Shown: one piece after another, positions 46,720 to 56,204 of the stretch | Layout of the letters: each line of letters begins with the position of its first letter | Numbering within the stretch: the first letter of the stretch is position 1 | NCBI GenBank assembly: GCA_937929915.1 | Contig: CALFUN010000027.1 | Span: 28,288 to 92,287 of the forward strand | Direction of reading: 5' to 3' | From: an uncultured Caulobacterales bacterium | GTDB taxonomy: Bacteria; Pseudomonadota; Alphaproteobacteria; Caulobacterales; Maricaulaceae | Length of the DNA stretch: 64,000 nucleotides | Notes under the pieces: generated by a model | What the model was told of the DNA's origin: nothing | The model's input: only the letters and a program-made list of their open reading frames with translations | Databases searched by the model: none | Program-made: the position numbers and the translations under genes

Positions 46720-47379
46720 ATGCCTATATTACGTGAAGGTGGACCCGAAATCACTGTAGACCTGCTAAACGATCATAATTTTAACCCGAAGGGTATAATG
46801 TTAATTGGGGCAAATCATGGTTATGAATATTTAGTATACAAAGAAACATCCGCAGTAAACGTTATATATGTTGAACCAATTCCTGAAATTTACGAAGCTT
46901 GTAAAAGAAGAATAAGGAATATCCCTGGGCATGTAGCCGTACGGGCTGTCTGCTCAGACACCTCAGGTAAGCCAGTAAGCTTCAACGTAGCTTCTAATGG
47001 CGGTGAGTCCTCAAGTATGTTACCATTAGGCGAGGTTGAAAAACTTCACCCAGAAATTTCATACACTCATACTTTAGAGATGATAACTACTACAGGCGAT
47101 AATATCGTCAAGAAATTAGGACTAAATACACTGGAAATTGACTATCTGATCTTAGACGTACAAGGCTCAGAACTTACCGTCCTTAAGGGCTGTACTGAAA
47201 TCTTAAAGCACGTAAAGTTTTTAGTATGTGAAGTGAGTGATTATCCTCTTTATGAAGGCGGATGTACACTATCTGAATTAAATCAATTTATCCTTCCATT
47301 AGGTTTTGAGATTGAACGTGAATGGTTGCGTGGGAAACCTGGTCGTAGAGTGGGCGATGTAGTATACCAGAGAAAATGA
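46720..47379 (+). CDS. FkbM family methyltransferase
   Basis: About 219-aa FkbM-type SAM methyltransferase. Motifs: GIMLIGANHGYEYLVYKE (SAM loop), VIYVEPIPEIYEACKRRI, VRAVCSDTSGKPVSFNV, IDYLILDVQGSELTVLKGC and FLVCEVSDYPLYEGG. I start at ATG 46720 with GAGGGA 10 nt upstream; in-frame ATGs at 46702 and 46675 have weaker ribosome sites. It is not a close copy of the divergent FkbM gene at 45824. Substrate unknown; probably a sugar hydroxyl. Confidence 0.83.
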   Translation: MPILREGGPEITVDLLNDHNFNPKGIMLIGANHGYEYLVYKETSAVNVIYVEPIPEIYEACKRRIRNIPGHVAVRAVCSDTSGKPVSFNVASNGGESSSMLPLGEVEKLHPEISYTHTLEMITTTGDNIVKKLGLNTLEIDYLILDVQGSELTVLKGCTEILKHVKFLVCEVSDYPLYEGGCTLSELNQFILPLGFEIEREWLRGKPGRRVGDVVYQRK

Positions 47380-47405
47380 TATGCTATAATGCAACATTAT
47401 CAACT

Positions 47406-48656
47406 CTAGCTAATAACGGCTCTATCCGTCATTCTCCGCCAATTTGTCCCGTCGGAGAATGCTGGTATAGAACCTCCATTTTCATCGCCTACATAAATCA
47501 TACTACCCGCCTCATCCGCTGGAGGTAATGCAGATACGGAGTAGCTTGTTAATTTTATTGGGCCACCAAATTCCGAGACTTTGTCGGCTCTAACCTTTAA
47601 AGCATCCCCTTGCAGCCCTAGATGTTGGGTAGAAACATGTAACAAATCGCCCGTTTGATTTTTGTGGCCACCAATGGATGTTACAACTTTGCTTTGCGTC
47701 CCTGATAGGTTGGATATTGAGCACTGCGTATTGCTAATTGGTATACCAACATGCACACCATGTGTATTCGACCCGAGGCGTAAATCAACTCTGGAACCAT
47801 TCAAATACCCATCGATCGCGTTACCCAAAAACCTAACCCCTTTAACAGTTTTCGTATCTGCTAAAACAAATTGTCGGTTATTAGAGCTATTATGAGTTAG
47901 AAAAAGCCCAACACCTTCATTCATATCCTTAGAGCCATCACGGGAGGTACCGCTCATTTTAATTGCAGGCTCTAAACGAACCGTATCATCCATAGACACT
48001 GATAATGGAGTATTTGTATTAGGCAAATGAATGGCCCCATTAGTAGGGTCAACGATTAAAGCTGAATGCCATATATTTCCATCCGCCGTAACTTTAATAT
48101 TAAAATTATCATCTCCGGTTAATCCCATTTCCGCTCGAGCCGAAAAACCAGTCTGAAATAACACTGATCCAGTATCAGTACTTTCTTGTTTATTGATTTT
48201 TAATTGATGACCGGCACCTTCATGATTAAATAGGCTGGCTGGACTATTAAGGCTCAATCGATTAGTCGCATCGGCGGCACTATTTATCCCTAATTCTGTT
48301 ATGGCTTGACTTTCAGATGTCACTAAATCCCAGCCTGTCCCATTCCAAATCTTGAGATTACTTTCCTCCTCAATCCAAGCACGCCAACCGGTTTGCAATG
48401 TGATGAAAACCCATGCTCCATCTTGCCATGCGGCAATCTTCCCATGATGAGCCGCCCATAGGCCTGTTGCGGAGTGAGGAATATACCAACTTTGTCCTTC
48501 TAAAGAGTCTGTTGGTGGTTGGGTTAATGTCAAACTTTGCAGACTTAATTGCGTAATAGTATCTAGGATTTTGAGACTTTCATTATGCGTCACATGTTTT
48601 TGCGCTTGACTGGCTGTGATATAAGGCAACCGCAATTTATTAGTCGTATCGTTCAT
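47406..48656 (-). CDS. DUF2793 phage tail/GTA-like protein
   Basis: 416-aa protein opening with the DUF2793 pattern: LRLPYITASQAQKHVTHNESL, GQSWYIP, GLWAAHHGKIAAWQDGAWVF and AWIEEESNLKIWNGTGW. The middle carries tail-fibre-like DDNFNIKVTADGNIWHSAL and DPTNGAIHLPNT. Such proteins occur in phage tails and gene transfer agents of alphaproteobacteria, where they may bind surface glycans. Here it is alone in a glycan locus, 27 nt after a convergent FkbM gene, with no other phage genes. It could be a stray tail gene or a domesticated glycan-binding protein. Confidence 0.8.
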   Translation of the reverse strand: MNDTTNKLRLPYITASQAQKHVTHNESLKILDTITQLSLQSLTLTQPPTDSLEGQSWYIPHSATGLWAAHHGKIAAWQDGAWVFITLQTGWRAWIEEESNLKIWNGTGWDLVTSESQAITELGINSAADATNRLSLNSPASLFNHEGAGHQLKINKQESTDTGSVLFQTGFSARAEMGLTGDDNFNIKVTADGNIWHSALIVDPTNGAIHLPNTNTPLSVSMDDTVRLEPAIKMSGTSRDGSKDMNEGVGLFLTHNSSNNRQFVLADTKTVKGVRFLGNAIDGYLNGSRVDLRLGSNTHGVHVGIPISNTQCSISNLSGTQSKVVTSIGGHKNQTGDLLHVSTQHLGLQGDALKVRADKVSEFGGPIKLTSYSVSALPPADEAGSMIYVGDENGGSIPAFSDGTNWRRMTDRAVIS

Positions 48657-48811
48657 ACTGTCCTCAACTACATTAAATATTTAGAGATATTTTATATACG
48701 GCTAGGCCTATGAGGATTATAAATTTATGGCAGCCCCTTTATAGCTTATAAATCTGAAGGTTAAGACAGAATGCTTGTCATTTTTAATGCGAATTAAATG
48801 CTCACACCTTC

Positions 48812-49816
48812 TTATTTAGCGCGCATTACATTAGAAATATACTCTGTTTCGCTAAGAGGTAAAATCAAATTTTCAACGGATTTAAGAAGATAAATATCTT
48901 TCAATTTTGCTAAATTCCGTTGATAGGCGTCTATTCGGTCTTTATTCTCAGCGAATTGCGCCAATCGCGAAGGTAGGTTTTTAATCGTTTCACTTGTTTC
49001 TGACAGCCGCAATATGGCATCTTTCCACATATCTTTCGGCCCAGGAAGGTCAAGATTATCTGAAAGCAATACCGGAATTGATCCGAACATTATAGCTTCC
49101 CATAGACGAATAGAATTAGGGCCAGTACCAGATGGACAAAGCGTAAATAAGCTTTGAGATAATATATTATCATATTCTAATTCATTAGATGATTGTTGTA
49201 AATGTTCAGAACGACGTGAAAGTTTATTATCAATCTGACAATCATAAACGGCATGTTCATAATGCCATTGATCACGTTGTTTTATAACGCAGTTAGAGGC
49301 CTGAGGCAGATCCAATATCCATTTTCTAACTGGAGTTAAATAACCTTGAGGATCATAAGCACCGATAAAGTTAAATAGAATATTGCGATGATGTTGCGAT
49401 GGTAAATCACTACGTGGTTTTAAATCTTTAAAGGCGCGAACTGGAAACAATGGAAATGGATGCAGCCGTATCTCGCCTAAATGTTGTTCATTTATTGTTT
49501 TATGTGGCCAAAACAGATCTGTTATGCCTAATTTCATGAATAAAGGCTGTAAGTCTTCAGCCCAAATATGCTGACATAATGTTGCCCGTATTAAAGTACG
49601 CTTCGGCCCCATAGTTAATGCTTCATATTTCAAACTATCAGCACGATTATCATATCCACGTCTTTTTAGGTCAATCAATGTGGCCCATGGAAAGCCAAGA
49701 AATTGAAAAAAAGGGGATTTTACAGATAAGTTAGTAAATTGACTCGCTCCCCACTCTTCTGTTCGCGCAGGACGTTGCCAATCATTCGGACTCGGTATGA
49801 GAATTGGGGCATTCAT
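48812..49816 (-). CDS. Exostosin-like glycosyltransferase (GT47)
   Basis: 334-aa enzyme whose C-terminal half has the exostosin (PF03016) signature: LFTLCPSGTGPNSIRLWEAI, then MFGSIPVLLSDNLDLPGP and WKDAILRLSETS. In animals, exostosins polymerise heparan sulfate backbone; bacterial members are fewer and mostly uncharacterised, so donor and acceptor are unknown. The N-terminal half has HPFPLFPVRAF and NILFNFIGAYDP, consistent with the family start strands. No signal peptide or membrane helix, so it acts in the cytoplasm. Located between DUF2793 and a GT4 gene. Confidence 0.82.
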   Translation of the reverse strand: MNAPILIPSPNDWQRPARTEEWGASQFTNLSVKSPFFQFLGFPWATLIDLKRRGYDNRADSLKYEALTMGPKRTLIRATLCQHIWAEDLQPLFMKLGITDLFWPHKTINEQHLGEIRLHPFPLFPVRAFKDLKPRSDLPSQHHRNILFNFIGAYDPQGYLTPVRKWILDLPQASNCVIKQRDQWHYEHAVYDCQIDNKLSRRSEHLQQSSNELEYDNILSQSLFTLCPSGTGPNSIRLWEAIMFGSIPVLLSDNLDLPGPKDMWKDAILRLSETSETIKNLPSRLAQFAENKDRIDAYQRNLAKLKDIYLLKSVENLILPLSETEYISNVMRAK

Positions 49817-49943
49817 ATTTTTCTATACCTTAAGGTTTAACCCTATAAAACATAAAGGCAACACTTGCACTATAGACGGCTTTTGTTAAGTGATGTCAGA
49901 ATAATTTTATATTTCCTAAAATTAAGTTCCACAAATCAAGCGT

Positions 49944-51230
49944 ATGGTGAAGAGTTACAGTATGAAAGATTCTATACTTAAATCACTTCAAATCATTTGG
50001 AGAAGACTTATCCCACACGCTTTAAAAAAGCGGATTATACCTTACATCAATCAATATTATAGTGAGAAAATAAAACGAAATGTCCTAAAACGAGTATATC
50101 AAATAGGCCAAACCAAAAATGACACACCAATCCAGTCCGGCCCCTTAATTGTATCTGCTTTTTTTTCCGAGCCTTTAGGTATAGGTCGGGCTGGACATTG
50201 TAGCTATGATGCGTTTGATGGAGCGGGTCTTAACCCTATTAAACACCATATCCGGCCAATTCTAAACACCCATACACCTTATCAACATAGATTACCAGGA
50301 AATCACCCTGGAGGGGTTCATTTCATTCATTGTAACCCACCTGAAGTTCTAGCTTTAATTCGCGCACTGCACCCTGAGAGTTATAGCTCAACTTACCGTA
50401 TCGGATATTGGGCCTATGAATTAATGCAAGCCCCACAAGATTGGATTGACGTTAGTTATTTTTTTCATGAAATTTGGGTCCCGAGTGAATTTGTAAAATC
50501 GGCCTTATCTAACGCTCACTGCCCAATAAGAGTGATGCCGCATGATGTGTTGGCATCTCTTGCCTCTCTGGATTTAGACTTTAACCCGCACAGCACTACA
50601 GATGATAAGTTTACGATTATGACCGCAGGCGACTTACGATCTAGTGTCACACGAAAAAATTTAGAAGGAAGTTTGAATATTTATTTTGAAGCTTTCCCAA
50701 AGCCATCTGATAATGTTAAGCTCATCATAAAAATATCTGCTACAAATTCAGATGAAATAACCTTCGCAAAGCTTAAATCCTTAACTGACAAACGTGATGA
50801 CGTTCAGCTTATTGCCGAAGATCTTGCCTATATTGATGTATTAAAACTCATGATGAATTGCGATCTATTTCTCTCCCCTCATCGCTCCGAAGGGTTTGGG
50901 CTGATGTTAGCAGAATTTCTAGCTTTAGGGAAAGGCGTCCTCGCGACAGGTTGGTCAGGAAATATGGAGTTCATGTCAACCATTCCAGACGCTTTATTGC
51001 CCTATAAGATGATTCCAGTTCGAGATCAGGCGAATATATATTCTGAACAAGATAAACAGTTTTGGGCTGATGTTGACATTAACCATGCAGCAAAAAAACT
51101 ACGTGCGTTAGCCAACCAAGAAAGCTGCATTGATTATCAACCCGCAATCGAGGTATTAAAAAAAGTATCTGAGCTTTGGAGCCATGAATCGATGCGCATA
51201 ATGCCCTTTACTAACTGGATTGCAAAATGA
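49944..51230 (+). CDS. GT4-type glycosyltransferase
   Basis: 428-aa GT-B fold glycosyltransferase. The N-terminal half includes VSAFFSEPLGIGRAGHCSYDAF and HFIHCNPPEVLAL; the C-terminal donor domain has FTIMTAGDLRSSVTRKNLEG, VQLIAEDL, and the family E-x7-E region as HRSEGFGLMLAEFLALGKGVLATGWSGNMEFM. The basic N-terminus (about 1-45) may contact the membrane. An internal ATG at 49962 is an alternative start. It precedes gmd-fcl on the same strand and may use GDP-mannose or GDP-fucose, but this is only positional. Confidence 0.82.
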   Translation: MVKSYSMKDSILKSLQIIWRRLIPHALKKRIIPYINQYYSEKIKRNVLKRVYQIGQTKNDTPIQSGPLIVSAFFSEPLGIGRAGHCSYDAFDGAGLNPIKHHIRPILNTHTPYQHRLPGNHPGGVHFIHCNPPEVLALIRALHPESYSSTYRIGYWAYELMQAPQDWIDVSYFFHEIWVPSEFVKSALSNAHCPIRVMPHDVLASLASLDLDFNPHSTTDDKFTIMTAGDLRSSVTRKNLEGSLNIYFEAFPKPSDNVKLIIKISATNSDEITFAKLKSLTDKRDDVQLIAEDLAYIDVLKLMMNCDLFLSPHRSEGFGLMLAEFLALGKGVLATGWSGNMEFMSTIPDALLPYKMIPVRDQANIYSEQDKQFWADVDINHAAKKLRALANQESCIDYQPAIEVLKKVSELWSHESMRIMPFTNWIAK

Positions 51231-51314
51231 ATAGAAAGGTTTCGTTTAAGCCCTTTCATTGCAAGTCATAGTCCTTTATGCATCGATTTTATTAACAACT
51301 AAAGCAGGGTAAAC

Positions 51315-52433
51315 ATGAAACGCGCACTGATTACAGGTATAACCGGTCAAGACGGATCATATCTGGCGGAATTACTTTTAGAGAAAGGCTACGAAGTTCA
51401 CGGCATCAAACGCCGAGCTTCATCATTTAATACCCAACGCATTGACCATCTTTTCAATCCGGTCGCCAATAAATCCAAACAACTGAAGCTACATTATGGT
51501 GATTTGTCTGATGGAATGAATTTAACACGTCTTATTCACGATATAGAGCCCGATGAAGTATATAATCTTGCCGCACAATCTCATGTGGCCGTAAGTTTCG
51601 AAGCGCCTGAATATACTGCAGATATTGATGCTATTGGAACACTTCGTGTCCTAGAAGCCATACGCCTTTCTGGATTAACAGAGAAAACCCGATTTTATCA
51701 AGCCTCTACATCTGAACTTTATGGGTTAGTACAAGAAACACCCCAAACAGAAACAACACCTTTTTACCCAAGAAGTCCCTATGCCGTGGCCAAACTCTAT
51801 GCCTATTGGATTACTGTCAATTACAGAGAAGCTTACAATATGTACGCTTGCAACGGCATTCTTTTCAATCATGAATCACCGAGAAGAGGTGAAACCTTTG
51901 TGACACGGAAAATCACACGCGCATTATGTAATATTTCTCAAGGCCTTGAGGATTGCCTCTATCTGGGCAATATGGATGCTTTACGTGACTGGGGACATGC
52001 GAAAGATTATGTGCGCATGCAATGGCTCATGTTACAGCAAAGTTTGCCAGAAGATTTTGTAATTGCTACAGGTCATCAGATTTCTGTACGGGAGTTTGTT
52101 AAACTTAGCGCTAGCTATTTAGGTCTTACACTTGAATTTAGAGGAAACGGGCTCGAGGAAAAAGGCATTGTTACTCAAAAAAAGGGCGATAAGGCTCCCG
52201 CCATTGCGGTAGGAGATGCAATCATTGGGGTCAACCCACGCTATTACCGCCCAACTGAAGTCGAAACCCTTTTGGGAGATCCCAAAAAGGCAAAAGAGAA
52301 GCTTGGATGGCAGCCAGAAGTCAGTGTCGAAGATATGTGCGAGGAAATGATTGAATATGATCTCATCGAAGCTTGTAAAGAAAAACTTCTGCGCGATCAT
52401 GGTTATGAAACATTAGTACCGCACGAGACTTAA
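51315..52433 (+). CDS. gmd: GDP-mannose 4,6-dehydratase
   Basis: First step from GDP-D-mannose to GDP-L-fucose. The 372-aa SDR enzyme starts [20 protein letters not shown], has [18 protein letters not shown] for NADP binding, [17 protein letters not shown] with the catalytic Thr/Ser-Glu, [15 protein letters not shown] with YxxxK, and [16 protein letters not shown] for substrate binding. The fcl gene begins 3 nt after its stop. A good AGGGTAAAC precedes ATG. No manA/manC for GDP-mannose is in the window. Confidence 0.96.
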   Translation: MKRALITGITGQDGSYLAELLLEKGYEVHGIKRRASSFNTQRIDHLFNPVANKSKQLKLHYGDLSDGMNLTRLIHDIEPDEVYNLAAQSHVAVSFEAPEYTADIDAIGTLRVLEAIRLSGLTEKTRFYQASTSELYGLVQETPQTETTPFYPRSPYAVAKLYAYWITVNYREAYNMYACNGILFNHESPRRGETFVTRKITRALCNISQGLEDCLYLGNMDALRDWGHAKDYVRMQWLMLQQSLPEDFVIATGHQISVREFVKLSASYLGLTLEFRGNGLEEKGIVTQKKGDKAPAIAVGDAIIGVNPRYYRPTEVETLLGDPKKAKEKLGWQPEVSVEDMCEEMIEYDLIEACKEKLLRDHGYETLVPHET

Positions 52434-52436
52434 GAC

Positions 52437-53399
52437 ATGACAGCTTTACGCGTTTTTGTTGCGGGCCATAATGGCATGGTTGGCTCTGCTCTTACAAAGT
52501 TTTTAGGCCAGCAAGATTATGATCATATTACACGGTCGCGCAGCGAACTTGACCTTACAGACAGTAATGCTGTGGCGGCTTTTTTTAAACAAGAAAAAAT
52601 AGATCTTGTTTATCTTGCAGCGGCAAAAGTTGGAGGCATTTACGCTAATAATACATATCCCGCCGATTTTATCGCTGATAATCTCGCTATAGAATTAAAC
52701 ATCATTCAATCGAGTTTTAAAGCAGGCGTACAAAAACTTCTTTTTCTAGGGTCGTCTTGCATCTATCCAAAACTTGCAAAGCAGCCCATGTCGGAAAGCG
52801 CCCTTTTGTCAGGTTATCTGGAACCTACTAATGAGCCATATGCGATCGCCAAAATTGCGGGCATCAAACTTTGTGAAAGCTTTAATCGTCAATATGGTAC
52901 GGATTATCGCAGTGTAATGCCAACGAACCTTTATGGACCAGGTGATAACTTTCATTCTGAAAATAGCCATGTTATCCCTGCGCTTATACAACGGATTCAC
53001 GAAGCCAAAGACGCCAAGCACCCGAATGTTGTTATATGGGGCACAGGCACGCCTAAACGTGAATTTTTACATGTAGATGATATGGCACAAGCCTGTATTC
53101 ATGTCATGAATTTAGATAAATCTCTACTCGACACTCATATAAATCCGACATGTTCCCACATCAATATAGGCACAGGTGAAGATGTTTCGATTAAAGAGTT
53201 AGCCAAGGCTATAGCTGCTACCGTTGGATATGAAGGTGAATTAGTATTTGACACGAGTAAACCAGACGGAACGCCTCGAAAATTATTAGATGTTACACTT
53301 TTAAAGAATATGGGCTGGAGTTATGACATTTCTCTTCAAGATGGATTAAAGCAAACCTATGACTGGTATATGAAAAATGTTGAAAATGTAAGGCAGTAA
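52437..53399 (+). CDS. fcl: GDP-L-fucose synthase
   Basis: 3,5-epimerase/4-reductase that completes GDP-L-fucose. 320-aa SDR enzyme with [39 protein letters not shown], the catalytic [35 protein letters not shown] (YxxxK), and [13 protein letters not shown]. It follows gmd by 3 nt, a clear operon. Together with the GT11-like gene at 44818, it gives the locus a complete late fucose route. Confidence 0.96.
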   Translation: MTALRVFVAGHNGMVGSALTKFLGQQDYDHITRSRSELDLTDSNAVAAFFKQEKIDLVYLAAAKVGGIYANNTYPADFIADNLAIELNIIQSSFKAGVQKLLFLGSSCIYPKLAKQPMSESALLSGYLEPTNEPYAIAKIAGIKLCESFNRQYGTDYRSVMPTNLYGPGDNFHSENSHVIPALIQRIHEAKDAKHPNVVIWGTGTPKREFLHVDDMAQACIHVMNLDKSLLDTHINPTCSHINIGTGEDVSIKELAKAIAATVGYEGELVFDTSKPDGTPRKLLDVTLLKNMGWSYDISLQDGLKQTYDWYMKNVENVRQ

Positions 53400-53404
53400 G
53401 TTTC

Positions 53405-54496
53405 GTGGGTAAACGCTTCAAACTTTGTATCCTTCATATTGGGACAGAAAAAACTGGCTCATCATCTATACAGGCTTTTTTAACGCAGAACCGTCAGGCT
53501 TTGATAAAGGAAGGAAAACTATATCTTGATAGCGGCTCCATCGGTTCACAATGGGAATTTGTAGCATTAGCCCACCGTAATCCGTGGACAATGGATACAG
53601 GTAAGGTGCTGGGTATTACCGACGAGACTTCACGCCAGTCCTTTAAAAAAACATTTCTTGAAAACATCAAACAGCAATTTCACCGGGCTGAAAAAACCTC
53701 TGTTCTATTGATTTCTTCAGAACATTTCCACAGTCGTTTAAGCACGGTTGATATGATCCAAACCTTAAAAACCATATTAGATCCTTTCGTTGAAAACTAT
53801 AAAATCATAAGCTATTTCAGGCGCCAAGATGAATTGGCTGTCAGTCACCTCACCACACGAATTAAATCAGGCTATCAAGGCACAGATGCAGATTTACCTA
53901 AAAAAAATCACCCTGGAGTCTATTACAACTACGCCAAATTAATTACGACTTGGGCTGAGATTTTTGGACAAGATGTCATTCAAGGCGGTCTATACGGCCC
54001 TCTTTCAAAAAAAGAAAATGGTCTTCTCAAAGATTTTTGTAACAAATGCCAGATTAATATAAATGGAAAATTATTACCTAATTGGTTAAACCCTTCAGTT
54101 TCAGCAGAAGGGTTGAGTTTTATCAAAGGTCTGAATAACGTTTATAAAAATCAAAGTAACCTATTATCCGCTAAAGAATGCCACGATCTAATTCAATATT
54201 GCTCTGCACAAAACCCAGGTAAATATTATCCAATATCAAAATCACAAGCTAAAGATTTCTATAAGCAGTATTCAGAAAGCAATACTCGCCTTGGAGAGTT
54301 ATTATTTCCAGACAAACCCAAGCCTCTATTTAGCAATGATTTTTCACAATACCCAGACATCGCAGAAACTCTACCTGATAGCTATGAAGATGCTGTCATC
54401 CAAGCCGTAAAGATTTGGCAAAAGCCCATTCCGCAAAAAGGACCTCGAGCTTTAATAAATCGAATCCGAAATTATTTAATAAAGAAAAGAGAATAG
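53405..54496 (+). CDS. Sulfotransferase-like P-loop protein
   Basis: 363-aa protein opening LCILHIGTEKTGSSSIQAFL, the 5'-phosphosulfate-binding loop style (GTEKTGSSS) of a sulfotransferase family seen in bacterial glycan loci. A strand/helix VLLISSEHFHSRLS and NYKIISYFRRQDELAVSHL give the 3'-phosphate-binding RxxxE-S element. The rest is helical and unrecognised. The start is GTG, 5 nt after fcl, so it belongs to the gmd-fcl transcript. The acceptor is unknown; true sulfotransferase activity is probable, not certain. Confidence 0.75.
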   Translation: MGKRFKLCILHIGTEKTGSSSIQAFLTQNRQALIKEGKLYLDSGSIGSQWEFVALAHRNPWTMDTGKVLGITDETSRQSFKKTFLENIKQQFHRAEKTSVLLISSEHFHSRLSTVDMIQTLKTILDPFVENYKIISYFRRQDELAVSHLTTRIKSGYQGTDADLPKKNHPGVYYNYAKLITTWAEIFGQDVIQGGLYGPLSKKENGLLKDFCNKCQININGKLLPNWLNPSVSAEGLSFIKGLNNVYKNQSNLLSAKECHDLIQYCSAQNPGKYYPISKSQAKDFYKQYSESNTRLGELLFPDKPKPLFSNDFSQYPDIAETLPDSYEDAVIQAVKIWQKPIPQKGPRALINRIRNYLIKKRE

Positions 54497-54580
54497 ATTT
54501 TTATAGAATTATGGCTTCACATGCTTACAATATAGAGAAATCTAAACTTTTCTGATAACTAAAGACAGCCACCATAAAAT

Positions 54581-55219
54581 ATGCCTCATTATTACAACCC
54601 TGCTAATAAATATTTGAACTTGAAACTCACAGCACAAGACATCGCAAATGGTGACTACAAAAAGCATTTAGGTGGGGGCAATGAAGAATGGGAATTGCGT
54701 GGGCAATTTCAATTAAGTATGATGAAAGAACTAGGGTTAAAAAATGACAACAAAATGCTGGATGTTGGTTGTGGCCCAGGTCGTGCTAGCCGGTATTTGG
54801 TTGAATACTTAAAGGCACATTGTTACTGGGGCGTTGATTACCAACCGAAATTCATTGATATAGCAAAAATAAGGTTAGAAGAAGCAGGTTTACTTGAATC
54901 AAAATCTCCAACCTTAGACGTCATTAATGACTTCATATATCCTTTTGATGAAAAACAATTTGATATTTGTTTGTTATTTTCTGTCCTGAATTGGTGTGCA
55001 CCAGAAACACGGCGAAAGTTTTTCTTATCTATTTCAAACAGGCTGGTAAAATCAGGGCGTATAGTTTTTACCCATGCTAGCTGGTTTGAACCCTCTTATC
55101 TTTGGGATACCCCATTAAAGGTGAACCGCACCATAGAAACATTAAAACTGGACATCACTGAATATGGGTGGCCTGAAGGCCAGATTTACCCAATTATAGA
55201 ATTGGTCATCGCCGAATAA
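54581..55219 (+). CDS. Class I SAM-dependent methyltransferase
   Basis: 212-aa methyltransferase with motif I MLDVGCGPGRASRYLVEYL, the acidic loop GVDYQPKFIDIAKIRL, and motif post-I DICLLFSVLNWCAPETRRKFF, then VKSGRIVFTHAS. An N-terminal extension with LKLTAQDIANGDYKKHLGGGNEEWELRG fits sugar/small-molecule methyltransferases in glycan loci. It ends the plus-strand run; the next genes are on the other strand. Substrate unknown. Confidence 0.85.
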   Translation: MPHYYNPANKYLNLKLTAQDIANGDYKKHLGGGNEEWELRGQFQLSMMKELGLKNDNKMLDVGCGPGRASRYLVEYLKAHCYWGVDYQPKFIDIAKIRLEEAGLLESKSPTLDVINDFIYPFDEKQFDICLLFSVLNWCAPETRRKFFLSISNRLVKSGRIVFTHASWFEPSYLWDTPLKVNRTIETLKLDITEYGWPEGQIYPIIELVIAE

Positions 55220-55243
55220 CAGTCAATCAACTCATAGATTATC

Positions 55244-56107
55244 TTACAGCATTGTAAAATTTTCTAAAAGTTGTGAAAACTCTCCTGCATCAAAATATGC
55301 ACTTATATTATCAGCAAATGCCAGAACATCTCTGCGTTGAGACATGAACTCTTCTGTGCTTAACTCCCTTTGCATTTCCTCAATATACGTACTTAGCCAA
55401 TGAATTGGTGCTTGGCCAAAATATTGATGCACTGCACGCGCACCATCGCTCGCGACTAAGCCACGCATTTTTTGAGTTATACAATCATCATGCAAACGAG
55501 ATTTCGCCAATACATGATCAATAAACCCAATACGCCCATCAAAATTCTTGAATGCCCGCAACCAATATTCAAAATCAAACGCAGCTTTATAACTTTCATC
55601 CAATGGGCCTTGAAGAGAATATAAGGTCCGTTTAAAAAAGACTGCGGGTTGACAAATATAACAGCCATTTCGCAAGGCCTCTAATCCAGCCTCTGGCCTT
55701 TGCGTTGGATAGAGATCGATTTTATGACCTTTTACATCCACATGCTCACCATGGCCGTAAACCATAATTTTGTCTGAATGATCGTTAAAATAATTATATA
55801 CACGTTCAAATGTATTCTTCGCATAAAGATCATCCGAATTGAGCCAACCAATAAGTGTCCCGCGAGTCTTTTCTAAGGCCTTGTTAAGAGCATTAGCAGG
55901 CCCTGTATCAGATTCTGAAACCCATCGTAAATTTGGATAGCTCTGAGTTTTACTCTTCAGAACATTAACTGTGTTATCTTTTGAACCGCCATCAAATATA
56001 ATTAACTCGACTTCAAAAGATACAGATTGATTAAAGACACTATCAATCGCATCACCAATGAACTTAGCTTGATTATATGATGGCATAATGACAGATAACA
56101 TGTGCAT
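55244..56107 (-). CDS. GT2 glycosyltransferase
   Basis: 287-aa family 2 glycosyltransferase: SVIMPSYNQAKFIGDAIDS, LIIFDGGSKDNTVNVL, RWVSESDTGPANALNKAL and the DxD-equivalent IGWLNSDDLYA, followed by CYICQPAVFFKRTLY and FDFEYWLRAF. It is soluble or peripheral. The start may be ATG 56107 or 56101. It is last of the minus-strand rhamnose operon (rfbC-rfbB-rfbD-GT-GT), so a rhamnose-containing acceptor or donor is likely. Confidence 0.88.
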   Translation of the reverse strand: MHMLSVIMPSYNQAKFIGDAIDSVFNQSVSFEVELIIFDGGSKDNTVNVLKSKTQSYPNLRWVSESDTGPANALNKALEKTRGTLIGWLNSDDLYAKNTFERVYNYFNDHSDKIMVYGHGEHVDVKGHKIDLYPTQRPEAGLEALRNGCYICQPAVFFKRTLYSLQGPLDESYKAAFDFEYWLRAFKNFDGRIGFIDHVLAKSRLHDDCITQKMRGLVASDGARAVHQYFGQAPIHWLSTYIEEMQRELSTEEFMSQRRDVLAFADNISAYFDAGEFSQLLENFTML

Positions 56108-56204
56108 ATTTAAACATGATAATATCTATAAAATCTATAGCCTATTATCATTATACCTATCTTATTAGAGTTATTTAAATTCCCCTAAGTCTTTATATGC
56201 ATAA

